DNA of 64,000 nt from Roseovarius sp. A-2 (GTDB taxonomy: Bacteria; Pseudomonadota; Alphaproteobacteria; Rhodobacterales; Rhodobacteraceae): assembly GCF_002072155.1 (NCBI RefSeq), contig NZ_BDIY01000013.1:37434-101433 (forward strand). The letters are read 5' to 3'. The notes beneath the pieces are model-generated. The model searched no databases. It was not told the origin of the DNA and saw only the letters and a list, made by a program, of their open reading frames with translations. Shown in pieces: positions 34,359 to 44,160 of the stretch. Numbering within the stretch: the first letter of the stretch is position 1; every line of letters begins with the position of its first letter. Both the position numbers and the translations under genes were made by a program.

Positions 34359-35112
34359 CACCTCCGCGCGCGGCCTCAGTCGCGGCCCCAGTCGTCCGGT
34401 GCAGGTGGCCGACAAGATCAAGGATTGGGTGGTCGAGCATGGGCTGAAACGCGGTGACAGGCTGCCTTCCGAGGCCGAACTGATGACGCGCTTCGGCATG
34501 GCCAAGGGCACGATCCGCGAGGCAATGCGCATTCTCGAGGCGCAGGGCCTGATCAAGACGCGCACCGGCCCGGGCGGCGGCAGTTTCGTCCACGAGGTCA
34601 GCAAGGAACGCGCGCGGGCACTTTTGGGCAACTATTTCTACTTCAAGGATCTGACGATCGCGGACATCTATCAGCTGCGGAGCGTGCTGGAGCCTGAATT
34701 GGCCGCATCGCTGGCCGGGGTCCTGTCTGATGATGCGCTCGACGCGCTGCGCGCCAACATCGCAGAATTCGACACGCCTGCCGCCGACGCCGAACAGGAG
34801 CGCGAGCGCCATATCGTGTCGCTTCGGTTTCACGCCATGCTGGCCGCGCAATCGAGCAATCCGTTGCTTGAATTCCTAATTGATTTCATGGCTTGCATGT
34901 TGTCGGACCTGACCGTCTATCGCCGCCTGTTTGATCCGCCAAACACCGAGCTTTGGCAGCGCGGGCGCGACTACCAGATGCGTCTGGTCGAGGCCCTGCG
35001 CGACGGCGATGCAGAGGGCGCGCGCAGCATCATGTCCGATCACATGCGCACCGCGTGGCGCCTGATGGAGATGCAAGAGGCCGAGATGGTCAACCGCTTC
35101 ATCTCGGAGTGA
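34333..35112 (+). CDS. GntR-family regulator, FadR/FCD type
   Basis: This 259-residue regulator has a winged helix (PVQVADKIKDWVVEHGLKRG and LPSEAELMTRFGMAKGTIREAMRIL, residues about 16-80) and a helical FCD ligand domain. The TTG start at 34333 has GGGAG nine bases upstream and overlaps the transporter ATPase gene, so the regulator is made with the transporter. That suggests feedback control of the palindromic promoter at 28809. The palindrome is not the classical FadR TGGT-type site, so the pairing is an inference. Confidence 0.75.
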   Translation: MPPVITRSDTSARGLSRGPSRPVQVADKIKDWVVEHGLKRGDRLPSEAELMTRFGMAKGTIREAMRILEAQGLIKTRTGPGGGSFVHEVSKERARALLGNYFYFKDLTIADIYQLRSVLEPELAASLAGVLSDDALDALRANIAEFDTPAADAEQERERHIVSLRFHAMLAAQSSNPLLEFLIDFMACMLSDLTVYRRLFDPPNTELWQRGRDYQMRLVEALRDGDAEGARSIMSDHMRTAWRLMEMQEAEMVNRFISE

Positions 35113-35323
35113 CGCCTACATCACTTCTTGCAACCATTCAGAAAAGACGTGGTCGCGGAAATTCGGACCAATTGTTATGGTGCGTCGCATAACGAACGAG
35201 ACGATGCAAAATGGCAAAGAAAAAGCGCACCAGCCACAAGAAGGCCGTTGTGGCCTTGGCCTGAAAACTATCCGTGATCATGCCTGCCATACGGCAACTC
35301 ATCTTTACAAGCCTGGCAATCTG

Positions 35324-37732
35324 CTAAGCCTTTTGCCGCGCGTTGGAGGGATCCCAGACCGGAGAATCAAGCAGCTTCAACGCCCGGCGTTCCCCCAGGA
35401 TGACAACCTCCAGCCCGTCGGTCACTTCCGGGTCAACATAGGCAAACCCGAGGCTCTTTCCTGTCGCATGGCCGTAGCCGCCCGAAGTGCAGACGCCAAC
35501 GACCTTGTCGCCCTGCATGACCGCCTCGCCCCCATGGATGTCACAATCAGTGGCGGCGACCTCGCCATAGACAAGTTCAGTAGCGATGCCTTGCTGGCGC
35601 ACATTCTCGGTCCCGGCACGGCCCCGGAAGTCGCCCTTGTCGGGGGCATAGAAGCGTGCGCGATCGGCCTCGATCAGCGTGATCTCGTTGGTCAGTTCCG
35701 CATTCATGCCGTGATAGGCCTTTTCCATCCGCAGGCTGTTCACCGCATGCACGCCGAAATCTGCGATGCCGTGGGCGGTGCCTTCGGCCCAGATCGCATC
35801 ATAGAGCTTGGCCAGTTCCGCCATCGGCGCATGCAACTCCCATCCCAACTCGCCGACGTAATTCACGCGCAACGCCCGCAGCGGAACTCCGGCAATGGTG
35901 ATCTCCTGCCCGGACAGCCAGCGAAAGGACGGGGTGCTAAGATCGGCATCGGTAAGGGGTTGCAGGACGTCGCGCGCCTTGGGGCCGGCCACAACAAGCA
36001 TGCCGTAATCGTAGGTGACGTTGGTCACCGTTACATCATCGCCTGCCTCGCTGAGGTGATCCAGCGCCTGAAGCTCTGCCCCTGCCCCGGTCAACACGTA
36101 GAACCGGTCGTCGGCCAACCTTGTGATGGTCCATTCACCGATGATCCTGCCATTTTCGGACAGAACATTGGTCAGGCAAATGCCGCCCTCTTTCTGGGGC
36201 AGTCGGTTAGCGGTCAGCCGGTCCAGGAGCGCCCCGGCGCCCGGGCCGGTGACATCGAATTTGGCAAAGCTCGACAGGTCGCAGATGCCCACCCTCTCGC
36301 GCACCGCGCGGCATTCTTCGGCCACGATGTCGAAGGTGTTGTTGCGGCGGAATTGCAGGTCTTCGACGAAACCTTCGGGGGCGAAATACTTGGGTCGTTC
36401 CCAGCCGAAGACCTGGGTATAGGCTGCGCCCTTTGCTTTCAATGGCTCATGGAGCGGGGTAGTGCGCACCTCGCGCCCGGCGGCGGATTCACGCCCTGGC
36501 AAGGGGGTCACGAACATCTCGTGATAATCCTCGAAAGACTTGGCACGGGTGTAGTTTTGATCGGCGAAGCCGCCGAAACGCCGCGGATCGCAACAGGCCA
36601 TGTTGATCTCGCTATCGCCATGGACCATCCATTGCGCCAGATACTTGCCGACACCGGCGCCTTGGGCGATGCCGATGGACGCCCCGCAGCATTGCCAGAA
36701 ATTGCGCAACCCCGGCGCCGGCCCGGCCAGCGGATTGCCATCGGGCGTATGAGGAATGGCGCCGTTGATGATGCGCTTGATGCCGGCCTCGGCGAATATC
36801 GGCATCCGCTCGAACGCCTGTTCCAGCCAGGGCGCGATGCGGTCGATATCGCCGGCGAACAGCTCGTTCTCGCTGTCCCACTCGGGAAAGCCGCCACGGT
36901 CATCCCAGGCTTCCTTTGCACCGTAATGTTCGTAGATGCCGACGAGGCCGGATTTTTGTTCCTGCCGATAATACCCCGCAGTGGCCGGGTCGCGCATCAC
37001 CGGCAATTCACCGTCCCAGGTCTTGAACTCGTCCAGCGCCTCAGTGACGAGGTAATGGTGTTCCATATTGGTGATCGGCGTGTCCAGCCCGACCCAGAGC
37101 CCGACCTCGCGCGCATAACAACCGCCGGCATTGACCACGTGTTCGCAGGTGATGTTGCCCTGTTCGGTCACCACCTCCCATTCACCCGAGGGTAGTTGAT
37201 TGACATCCATGACCCGGGTGCGACGGATGATCGTAGCGCCCATCTGGCGCGCCCCGGCGGCCATCGCGTTGCAGGCGCTGGAGGGGTCCACGTGGCCGTC
37301 CATGGTGGTCCAAGCCCCGGCCAGGACGCCATCGGTCTGCAGCCAAGGATTCAGTTCCTTGATACGGTTGGGGCCGATCACCTCCATGTGGAACCCGACA
37401 TTGGGCGCGAAGCCGGCGACATAGTTGAACCAATCCACCTCTTCCTGGGTGGTGGCCAGCCTGATGCCGCCGCAGCCATGCCAGCCCCCGGGCTGGCCGG
37501 TGATCTCTTCCAGCCGCGGGTAGAGCGTATTGGAGTAGTGGTGGATCTTGGCCATGTTGTAATTGCCGATAAAGCTGGGGCACTGCCCCGCCGCGTGCCA
37601 GGTCGAGCCGCTGGTCAGCTCGCCCTTTTCGATCAGCACAACGTCGGTCCAACCCTCCTCGGCCAGGTGATAGGCCAGGCCCACCCCCATCATGCCGCCG
37701 CCGACGATCACAACTTTCGCATGAGATTGCAT
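35324..37732 (-). CDS. FAD-dependent dehydrogenase/GcvT fusion, paralogue 2
   Basis: The product is 802 residues with the same build as the other two copies. The flavin domain has KVVIVGGGMMGVGLAYHLAE at the start and SGSTWHAAGQ, whose histidine links FAD covalently. The FAO middle domain and GcvT folate-binding tail (RALRVNYVGELGWELHAPMAEL) follow. The ATG at 37732 follows AGGAAAGG and is preferred to 37762. It lies 23 bp downstream of the MttB-family gene in one operon. The pair could therefore demethylate a quaternary amine first (MttB) and then the resulting tertiary or secondary amine. Confidence 0.78.
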   Translation of the reverse strand: MQSHAKVVIVGGGMMGVGLAYHLAEEGWTDVVLIEKGELTSGSTWHAAGQCPSFIGNYNMAKIHHYSNTLYPRLEEITGQPGGWHGCGGIRLATTQEEVDWFNYVAGFAPNVGFHMEVIGPNRIKELNPWLQTDGVLAGAWTTMDGHVDPSSACNAMAAGARQMGATIIRRTRVMDVNQLPSGEWEVVTEQGNITCEHVVNAGGCYAREVGLWVGLDTPITNMEHHYLVTEALDEFKTWDGELPVMRDPATAGYYRQEQKSGLVGIYEHYGAKEAWDDRGGFPEWDSENELFAGDIDRIAPWLEQAFERMPIFAEAGIKRIINGAIPHTPDGNPLAGPAPGLRNFWQCCGASIGIAQGAGVGKYLAQWMVHGDSEINMACCDPRRFGGFADQNYTRAKSFEDYHEMFVTPLPGRESAAGREVRTTPLHEPLKAKGAAYTQVFGWERPKYFAPEGFVEDLQFRRNNTFDIVAEECRAVRERVGICDLSSFAKFDVTGPGAGALLDRLTANRLPQKEGGICLTNVLSENGRIIGEWTITRLADDRFYVLTGAGAELQALDHLSEAGDDVTVTNVTYDYGMLVVAGPKARDVLQPLTDADLSTPSFRWLSGQEITIAGVPLRALRVNYVGELGWELHAPMAELAKLYDAIWAEGTAHGIADFGVHAVNSLRMEKAYHGMNAELTNEITLIEADRARFYAPDKGDFRGRAGTENVRQQGIATELVYGEVAATDCDIHGGEAVMQGDKVVGVCTSGGYGHATGKSLGFAYVDPEVTDGLEVVILGERRALKLLDSPVWDPSNARQKA

Positions 37733-37755
37733 GTCCAAAACCTTTCCTGTCGAAG

Positions 37756-39309
37756 TTACCAAATGCCGTTGCCGGCAACCATCCGGGCCCTTGGCAGTAT
37801 GATGTTGAAATTGTCGCGCAGGGTGCGGTCCACATCCTCGGGAACGTGGCTCGGGTAGTGTTCCGCAAGTATCTTCTGAACCGTGTCGCGGGCCACGTCA
37901 CGCGCGTCACGGGCGCCTGCGTCCTCCCACTCGCTGATACTGCGCCGGTCGGCGATCTGGGGATAAAGATAGTCGGTCTTCATTCGTGCAAAGGTCTGCG
38001 GATGACCCAGATAGTGCCCTTCGCCCAGCACCACGTCGCGGATGACATCAAAGCTCACGGTGTCTTCGTTCACCTCGACGCCCTTGACCGTGCGCAGGAT
38101 CGCACCCAGCAGGTCATTGTCCAGCACATAGCTCTCGAAACTGGTGCCCATCAGGCTGCCATGCATGCCGGCGCTTTCATGGATCATCGACGCGCCGGCA
38201 TGGGCGGCAAGCGAGATAGTGTATCCTTTTTCACCGCCCGCCTGCGTGTCGGGCAGTTTGCTGTCGGTCATGCCCGCGGGGACCGAGTTGGGCAGGTCAT
38301 AGAAACCGGCCATCTGCGCGCATGCAGCGGACAGCAGCGCCTGCTCGCCCGACCCGCCGGACATAGCGCCGGTACGCAGATCGCTGACGAAGGGCCAGGT
38401 GGCAAAGATTGCCCGGCATTCTGGGTCGATGATGTTGCAAAGGATCAGCCCGGCCAGCACCTCGGCGCAGGCTTGGGCCACGGCCCCGGCCAGTGCGGCG
38501 GGCGCCGTGGCTCCGGCCTGACCGGCGGCCACCAGCAGGATCGGCATCCCGGCCTCGACTGCCGCCTCGAGCGCGTCGCAGCTCTCGGTCGCAAAGCGCA
38601 TCGGCGGCACCACGTGGCAACAGACTGCGGTGCAGAAGGGCCGCTCGCGGAACTTGCGCTCACCGCCCGCCACCGCATCAAGCATCGGTTGCACAGCGCG
38701 GACGCTGGCGCTGTCGGTATAGCTGACGGCGATGGATTTCGTGGTGCCGGAGAGGCAGGCATAGGTGGTGTTGATGTCCAGATCGAGAATGGTCGTCGCA
38801 TCCCGCGCCACGACGGAGCGATGATACCAGTGGATATTGTCCATCCGATCCACCAGCCGCGCGATGTCATAGAGGTCGGCCACCGTGCTTTCACGGTATT
38901 TGCCGTTGTGGAAATCCATGATCGTGGGGGCCGCGCCGCCGGTGCCCGCATGAACACGACGTCCGCCGATCTCGATATCATGCGCCGGGTCGACCCCATG
39001 AAGGGTAAACTTCCGTCTCGTTCGGGCGATAACATCCTCGACCAACGCGCGCGGAAAGCGCAGGCGACCGGCCTCATCTACCTGGCAGCCAGCCGCGACC
39101 GCCCGGGCTTTAAGGCTGGGAGTGACTTGGCTCAAGCCAAGATCGGCCAAGAGCCGCAACACCAGCTCATGGATGCGCTCCATCTCCGGGGGACTCAGCG
39201 GCCGATAACGTCCGCCGATCATACCCGGACTGATAGGCGGGGCACCTGAAGCATTAACCGGCTTGTTGCGGCTTCGGCGGTTCGACTTCCGAATGGCGGT
39301 TGCAGGCAT
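37756..39309 (-). CDS. Non-pyrrolysine MttB-family methyltransferase
   Basis: This 517-residue protein of the trimethylamine methyltransferase (MttB) superfamily has no in-frame amber codon, so it is of the non-pyrrolysine class that includes glycine-betaine (MtgB) and proline-betaine (MtpB) methyltransferases. Recognisable stretches are GTGGAAPTIMDFHNGKYRES, NIHWYHRSVVARD and the C-terminal IILPRARMVAGNGIW. It transfers a methyl from a quaternary amine to a corrinoid carrier in studied cases. No corrinoid protein is adjacent, so in this aerobic setting it may pair with a distant one or work differently. A LysR gene lies just upstream on the same strand. Confidence 0.8.
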   Translation of the reverse strand: MPATAIRKSNRRSRNKPVNASGAPPISPGMIGGRYRPLSPPEMERIHELVLRLLADLGLSQVTPSLKARAVAAGCQVDEAGRLRFPRALVEDVIARTRRKFTLHGVDPAHDIEIGGRRVHAGTGGAAPTIMDFHNGKYRESTVADLYDIARLVDRMDNIHWYHRSVVARDATTILDLDINTTYACLSGTTKSIAVSYTDSASVRAVQPMLDAVAGGERKFRERPFCTAVCCHVVPPMRFATESCDALEAAVEAGMPILLVAAGQAGATAPAALAGAVAQACAEVLAGLILCNIIDPECRAIFATWPFVSDLRTGAMSGGSGEQALLSAACAQMAGFYDLPNSVPAGMTDSKLPDTQAGGEKGYTISLAAHAGASMIHESAGMHGSLMGTSFESYVLDNDLLGAILRTVKGVEVNEDTVSFDVIRDVVLGEGHYLGHPQTFARMKTDYLYPQIADRRSISEWEDAGARDARDVARDTVQKILAEHYPSHVPEDVDRTLRDNFNIILPRARMVAGNGIW

Positions 39310-39398
39310 GAGCGGCCTCGTAGTGTTTCGACGCCCACTAAGCGGCGAATCCGCGATCCGTTCAAACGATCATTCTGAATACATCGCATGCTGTGAAG

Positions 39399-40337
39399 TC
39401 ATGTGACGACCGAAGCCTCAGCTTCGCATTCTTCAAGCATCCATTGTGTAAACTCTGAAGTGACCGGATTGGAAATCTTGTCTGCGGATGTGCCGACGTA
39501 ATAGCTGAAACGGGTTTCAAGTGGGTTTTCAAACAGACAGACCAACTGGCCGGCAGCGAGCATTGCATCGGTAATATAGCTCCAGCCCAGGGCCACGCCC
39601 CGCCCGGCCTCGGCCGCTTGCAAAACCATCGGGTAACTGTTCAGGCGGATGCCCCTGCGGGACGGCTGCCCGGTCACACCCTTCTGTGCCAGCCAAACCT
39701 GCCAGTCGACAGTCCCCCAGATCGTGCCGCCGCCTTCCAGATGCAAAAGCGCCTGATCCAGCAAATCACTGGGTCGACGCAACTCCGGGTGATCGCGCCG
39801 ATAGCCAGGACTGCATACCGGGTAGACCCGCTCGCCAAACAAGTGCCGGGCCTCGACCCCATCCCATCTGCCGTCGCCGTAAAGCACTGCGATATCGGCA
39901 TCGCCCTTGCTTAGATCAATCTTCTGATCGGTTGCCAGAACCCGGAGGTCAACGCCCGGGCAGCGCTCCGAAAAGCGCTCCAGCCGGGGCATCAGCCAAT
40001 AGTAGGAAAAGGCCACCGAGGCCGCCACGGTGATCTGAGGCGTCCCGGCGTCTGTGCGCAGATCGGCAACGCATCCGGCGATCTCATCCAGACCGCGGGC
40101 AACCGCTTCGAACAGTTGTCGTCCTTCTGGTGTCAGTTCGATGGCCCTGTGCTTGCGCAGAAAGAGCGGTCGGCCCAGATCCTCTTCCAGCGACTTGATC
40201 TGTCGGCTCACGGCGCTTTGCGTCAGGCACAACTCGTCGGCGGCGGCAGTGAAACTCAGCCGTCGGGACACCGCCTCAAATGTGTGAAGCTGCGACAAAG
40301 CTGGCAGCGAATATTTCCTCAACCCAAACCCCTTCAA
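39399..40337 (-). CDS. LysR-family regulator, GcvA-like
   Basis: This 312-residue protein has the GcvA-subgroup start (LPALSQLHTFEAVSRRLSFT, then AADELCLTQSAVSRQIKSLEE) and an effector domain with GDADIAVLYGDGRW. It lies 89 bp upstream of the MttB gene, facing the same way, so it is either the first gene of the operon or the local regulator. GcvA-type proteins often control one-carbon and glycine metabolism, fitting the folate-linked dehydrogenase downstream. Confidence 0.78.
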   Translation of the reverse strand: MKGFGLRKYSLPALSQLHTFEAVSRRLSFTAAADELCLTQSAVSRQIKSLEEDLGRPLFLRKHRAIELTPEGRQLFEAVARGLDEIAGCVADLRTDAGTPQITVAASVAFSYYWLMPRLERFSERCPGVDLRVLATDQKIDLSKGDADIAVLYGDGRWDGVEARHLFGERVYPVCSPGYRRDHPELRRPSDLLDQALLHLEGGGTIWGTVDWQVWLAQKGVTGQPSRRGIRLNSYPMVLQAAEAGRGVALGWSYITDAMLAAGQLVCLFENPLETRFSYYVGTSADKISNPVTSEFTQWMLEECEAEASVVT

Positions 40338-40787
40338 TAAAACGGCACAGTCGATCTTCCTGTTGTCAAAAAAGCCTAAGACCGAAAAGGCGGCTACGTC
40401 CAGATTTGGCAGACTTGAACGCTGCAGGTTGTGAACTGAAGTAAGCTCATTCGAACTCGCACTCGACGGTAGCTGCCGAAGCGGCAGCCCGAGCTACGGC
40501 AGCCAATGCCCGCTCAGTCCGCACGCCAGACCTTGGCTCTTACTGTTGCCATGCACCCGCAGCGAATGGGAGCTTCGACGGGCCGCATCGCAGCATCTTG
40601 AAGGTGGGGTGAATGTCTGGATTGGGCCGTGAACGACGAAAGGCATGATTTTCGATCCGCTGATGCTCTGCGACGCCGAGACTGTCTTTCTTTTAGCCCC
40701 TTTTGACCGGGATCCAACACGCGGATACAAGGGAACAATGAAATGCGTTCGACTGGCGGCAGGGCTTACCGGTCGCGAGGAGTGTGA
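40338..40787. other. Intergenic region with hairpin and dispersed repeat
   Basis: No gene is seen in these 450 bp. A small perfect hairpin GCTGCC-GAAGC-GGCAGC lies near 40472-40488, nested in a weaker GTAGC...GCTAC pairing. The dispersed intergenic element described at 40554-40599 lies in the middle. Confidence 0.5.
40554..40599 (+). repeat. Dispersed intergenic element, copy A
   Basis: This 46-bp unit begins CACCCGCAGCGAA, has a central CGACGG and ends GCAGCATCTT. It aligns end to end with the inverted copy at 53439-53484 and shares its right half (CGAATGG...CCGCAT.GCAGCAT) with 41305-41343. Confidence 0.6.
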
Positions 40788-41198
40788 ATGGACAACAATC
40801 CGACTACGGGACAATGCCTTTGTGGCGCTGTGAAATTCCACATATCGGGAGAGTTTGAGAACTTTTTCCTGTGCCACTGTTCCCGCTGCCGCAAGGACAG
40901 CGGTTCTGCCCATTCGGCAAACCTGTTTTCGTCCACTGCCAAAATCACCTGGGTGTCAGGCGAGGCAAACATCAAGACGTTTCATCTCCCTGGTTCGCGC
41001 CACATGAATAGCTTTTGCTCCAACTGCGGGTCCGCACTGCCTATTTCCCAGCCAGAGGTCGGTTTGCTTGCGGTGCCCGCGGGCTCGCTTGACAGCCCAA
41101 TCGACATTCGACCCAACGCGCATATCTGTTGTTCCAGTCGCGCGAACTGGGACGAAGCCCTGGCCTCAATCGAAAGGATCGACGGACTTCCCGGCTGA
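40788..41198 (+). CDS. GFA-family zinc protein (glutathione-dependent formaldehyde-activating fold)
   Basis: This 136-residue protein has the GFA zinc ligands: CLCG near residue 10, CHCSRCR near 30 and FCSNCGS near 78. Founding members help condense formaldehyde with glutathione, and most homologues are uncharacterised carbon-sulfur lyase-like proteins. A formaldehyde-related role would suit a neighbourhood of N-demethylating enzymes, but the gene is separate from them and this is only an inference. The start codon at 40788 is preceded by CGAGGAG. Confidence 0.78.
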   Translation: MDNNPTTGQCLCGAVKFHISGEFENFFLCHCSRCRKDSGSAHSANLFSSTAKITWVSGEANIKTFHLPGSRHMNSFCSNCGSALPISQPEVGLLAVPAGSLDSPIDIRPNAHICCSSRANWDEALASIERIDGLPG

Positions 41199-41576
41199 AC
41201 GCTCGCGCCGATGATGCATCTCTGACAACAGCCAGACGATAAGGACGCGACCATCGGCGTCGTCCGGCTCTGCTGTCATTCGAGGGACAGAGATGCTGCG
41301 TGATGCACGAATGGCCGCAATGGCGGACCGCATTGCAGCATTTAGAAGTGGTGGCCAAGGTCCGCAACGGGCCGATCTTACCGCGCCTGTCATGCTGCAG
41401 CTGCGCAGTGAGGTCTTCAAGTTCATGGTCAATTAGGGCTCTTGCACTAAATCGCTTCGCGATGTGGGCGCTTGTGACGTGGGTTGCGCGTAGTCGGGAT
41501 TTGTTTCGCGGATTGTGAAGTTGAGAGTTTGCTGTTGATCGAGGTGATTTTGCCTCGGTTGACAGAGGGTTTTCAC
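41199..41576. other. Intergenic stretch with dispersed repeat copy
   Basis: No supported gene. The stretch 41292-41343 is flanked by ATGCTGC and GCAGCAT and matches the intergenic elements at 20104 and 40554. The last 100 bases resemble the upstream region of the recombinase fragment that follows. Confidence 0.45.
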
Positions 41577-41660
41577 ATGAACATTCAGCATTCCACACCG
41601 ATGACACCGCTTCGCGCACGCATGATCTCGGATATGATAGCGCGCAACCTTGGACCGGCG
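41577..41660 (+). pseudogene. Tyrosine recombinase N-terminal fragment
   Basis: From the ATG at 41577 about 28 residues read MNIQHSTPMTPLRARMISDM and IARNLGP, the opening of the SAM-like core-binding domain of XerD-type recombinases found with IS91-like elements (TPLRxRMIEDMxxRNLxP). After about 41660 the frame enters unrelated sequence at the end of the aminotransferase gene. Confidence 0.55.
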
Positions 41661-41717
41661 GAAGACGGGCCATCTATTTGGAGCTCGCTCAACCGTGATC
41701 GGTCGTGCAAAAGCGAT

Positions 41718-43010
41718 TTATACGACGCACGCTTGTTGTTTCGCGACCGCGAGAGCAGCATGCTGGAAAGCCGACTGGGTCAAGTCCATGTCGGCGGTTC
41801 TCAAGGCCAAGGATGGATAGAGTTTCCCGGCGGATTTGAAGACACCGTCCGCTCGCAGTGTGCTGTTCCAGACCTCGTTCAACTTGGGGTCGCTGTGCTT
41901 TGCACTGCGATAATCGGTCGGGTCGGTTTCGGTGAAGTAGACGTCGAACAGGGTTGGGTCGCCGCAGATACGATGTCTGATGCCCTGCTCGGAAAGCGCT
42001 GCGGACTGCATATTCATCAATGACTGGCCCAATTCACGCAGCCGTTCGTATTGGCCCGGACGCCGCAGGACCTCCATCGTTTTGAGCCCTGCGGCTGACG
42101 CCACCGGGTTGCCCGACAGAGTGCCAAGCTGCATCAACCACAGTTCTGCCCCCACGGCGGCCTTGTCGAAATGCGCCATGATCTCGGCGCTGGCCCCGAG
42201 CGCAGCCAAGGGAAAGCCGCCGCCGATGATCTTTCCCAGCGTGCAAATGTCAGGCGTTACGCCATAACGTTCCTGAGCGCCGCCATAGGCAAGGCGGAAG
42301 CCAGTGACGATCTCGTCGAAGATCAGCAGCACACCGTGCGTGTCGCACAAATCGCGCAAGCCTTGCAGAAAGCCAGGCTGCGCCGGGATGATCCGCTGCA
42401 AGGGCTCGGCGATGATGGCGGCGATGTCCTGGTGCTCGCTGAGCAGAGATGCAACTGCCGCAAGGTCGTTGAAGGGCGCGATGAGCACGTCGTCGGCCAC
42501 ACCCTGCGGGATGCCCGCGCTGTCTGGCACGGGCGTGGGAAAGTTGACTTCGCGCGCGGGGGCAAGGCTCATCTGTGCCTCGGCGGACATACCATGATAA
42601 CCACCCTCGAATTTCAGAATTTTCGGCTTGCCGGTATAGGCGCGGGCAAGCCGAATGGCATACATGTCCGCCTCGCCGCCCGAGGTGACAAAGCGTACCT
42701 GCTCACAGCACGGCACGGCATCGACGATGGCTTCGGCCAGTTCGATACCCTTCGCGTTGTTCGCAAAGAATGTCATGCCCTTCGGTAGTTGCTCCAACAC
42801 CGCTTCCATCACTTCCGGATGGCCATGCCCCAGAAGCATCGGGCCAGAGCCGATCAGGTAGTCCACGTATTCTCGGCCGTCCTCATCCCAGACACGGCTG
42901 CCCTCACCGCGCGCAATCACGATGGAGGCGTCGAAATTGCCAAAACCGGCGGCGGGAAGAACCTCTCGGGCGCGAGCGATCCAATCGGCTTGGGTGTGAA
43001 TGCGGTTCAT
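41718..43010 (-). CDS. Class III PLP aminotransferase, glutamate-1-semialdehyde mutase-like
   Basis: This 430-residue fold-type I PLP enzyme has LIGSGPMLLGHGHPEVMEAV, the cofactor-binding IFDEIVTGFRLAYGGAQ, and the PLP lysine in CTLGKIIGGGFPLAALG. It resembles HemL and omega-aminotransferases, but its place as last gene of a six-gene betaine-type operon, four bases after an enolase-superfamily gene, argues for a catabolic aminotransferase or epimerase rather than haem synthesis. The substrate is unknown. Cytosolic. Confidence 0.75.
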   Translation of the reverse strand: MNRIHTQADWIARAREVLPAAGFGNFDASIVIARGEGSRVWDEDGREYVDYLIGSGPMLLGHGHPEVMEAVLEQLPKGMTFFANNAKGIELAEAIVDAVPCCEQVRFVTSGGEADMYAIRLARAYTGKPKILKFEGGYHGMSAEAQMSLAPAREVNFPTPVPDSAGIPQGVADDVLIAPFNDLAAVASLLSEHQDIAAIIAEPLQRIIPAQPGFLQGLRDLCDTHGVLLIFDEIVTGFRLAYGGAQERYGVTPDICTLGKIIGGGFPLAALGASAEIMAHFDKAAVGAELWLMQLGTLSGNPVASAAGLKTMEVLRRPGQYERLRELGQSLMNMQSAALSEQGIRHRICGDPTLFDVYFTETDPTDYRSAKHSDPKLNEVWNSTLRADGVFKSAGKLYPSLALRTADMDLTQSAFQHAALAVAKQQACVV

Positions 43011-43014
43011 ATGG

Positions 43015-44160
43015 TCAATCCAGTATCAGGTCGGGTGTTCCGAGGCAGGTTTCGTCAACGGTGATGCCGAGGCCGGGGCCATCGGGCGGCGCGATGCGGC
43101 CAGCGGTTCGGGTTGGCGCGTCGGGCGCGAGGCCCGGGCTGACATAGCCCGACAGGTCACAGACGTTCAGCAAACGGTTCGGCGGGGTTGCAGCACCCAG
43201 GTGCAGTGCTGCGGCCGTGACGATATCGCTGCCCCAGGTGCATTCGACGCACATCTTTGCCCCAAGATGCAGGCACAGGTCGCGCGCCCGGCGCGTGGCC
43301 GACAAGCCGCCGAACTTCGACAGCTTCAGCGCCACGGCATCCATGATCCCCAGCCGGTGTGCCGCGAGCAGTGAGGCCGTGTCATGCGCCAATTCGTCCA
43401 TCTTCATCGGCAAACCGGTGGCGGATTGCACCCGAGCGCAATCCTCCAGCGTGGCGCAGGGTTGTTCCAGCATCACGTCCAGATGGGCCGACGCGCGCCC
43501 CACGCGGAACGCGTCCAATGTGGTCGCGTCGCAGTTCCAGTCGCCATAGACCAACGGGCCGGGGCCGACGGCGTCGCGCACGCGTGTCAGCCGCTCGACA
43601 TCGGTTTGCCAGTCGCCGGACGCGCCCAGCTTGGCCTGAAACTGAGTGATCCCTTGCGCCTGCGCCTCGCGCGCGATCTGGGCCATCTCGTCTGGCTCGA
43701 CGCAAGTGACGGAGTGGTAGAGCGGCAGGGTCTCTTGTCGCCTACCCCCCATCAGGGCATGGATCGGCAGTCCGGCAGTTTGCCCCGTGATATCCCAAAG
43801 CGCGATGTCCAACGCAGACTTTGCGTAGACGTGACCGGGCAGAAAGGCATCGGCTTTGGCCATCAGCGCCTCTGCGCCAATGGGATCGGCTCCGAGGATG
43901 ACCGGTGCCAGTTCCTGCAAGGCGGGCGCAACCCCACGGGCGTAGGCGGGCAAGTAATGCGGGATCGGGCAAACCTCACCCCATCCCGTCAGCCCTGTAT
44001 TGGTGTCGAGCGCGACGACGACAGTTTCCACCGTATCGCACGTCTTGCCATCGGCCATGTAATAGGTTGCGTGACTGGTCAGAGGCACATGCCAGAGGCG
44101 CAGCCGGGTGATCTTGGCCGAGACGTTCTGGAATGTCGCAGGGCGCGGCGGCACGGTCAT
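43015..44160 (-). CDS. Enolase-superfamily (MR/MLE) enzyme, betaine epimerase/dehydratase type, A
   Basis: This 381-residue mandelate racemase/muconate lactonising-type enzyme has a capping domain, then a barrel with a catalytic lysine in FQAKLGAS. Metal ligands lie in YGDWNC, LEQPC and MKMDELAHD, and the second lysine in VALKLSKFGG. The single-lysine second strand and the VTCVEPDEMA region resemble HpbD (4-hydroxyproline betaine 2-epimerase, Pelagibaca) and cis-3-hydroxyproline dehydratases. It overlaps the preceding gene by 4 bp. It probably epimerises or dehydrates an N-methylated proline-like acid. The exact reaction is inferred. Confidence 0.75.
   Translation of the reverse strand: MTVPPRPATFQNVSAKITRLRLWHVPLTSHATYYMADGKTCDTVETVVVALDTNTGLTGWGEVCPIPHYLPAYARGVAPALQELAPVILGADPIGAEALMAKADAFLPGHVYAKSALDIALWDITGQTAGLPIHALMGGRRQETLPLYHSVTCVEPDEMAQIAREAQAQGITQFQAKLGASGDWQTDVERLTRVRDAVGPGPLVYGDWNCDATTLDAFRVGRASAHLDVMLEQPCATLEDCARVQSATGLPMKMDELAHDTASLLAAHRLGIMDAVALKLSKFGGLSATRRARDLCLHLGAKMCVECTWGSDIVTAAALHLGAATPPNRLLNVCDLSGYVSPGLAPDAPTRTAGRIAPPDGPGLGITVDETCLGTPDLILD

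Noticed and set aside
35205..35270. Tiny ORF (about 17 codons, MAKKKRTSHKKAVVALA) with a hairpin at its end
   Set aside because: Too short, with no ribosome site and no recognised peptide family. Probably a relic between convergent genes.
35177..37195. 672-codon plus-strand frame opposite the FAD/GcvT gene
   Set aside because: No recognisable motif or ribosome site. The minus strand carries a complete, conserved 802-residue enzyme over the same bases.
37846..39249. 467-codon plus-strand frame opposite the MttB gene
   Set aside because: Shadow of the MttB-family gene, with His/Gly/Arg-rich meaningless composition.
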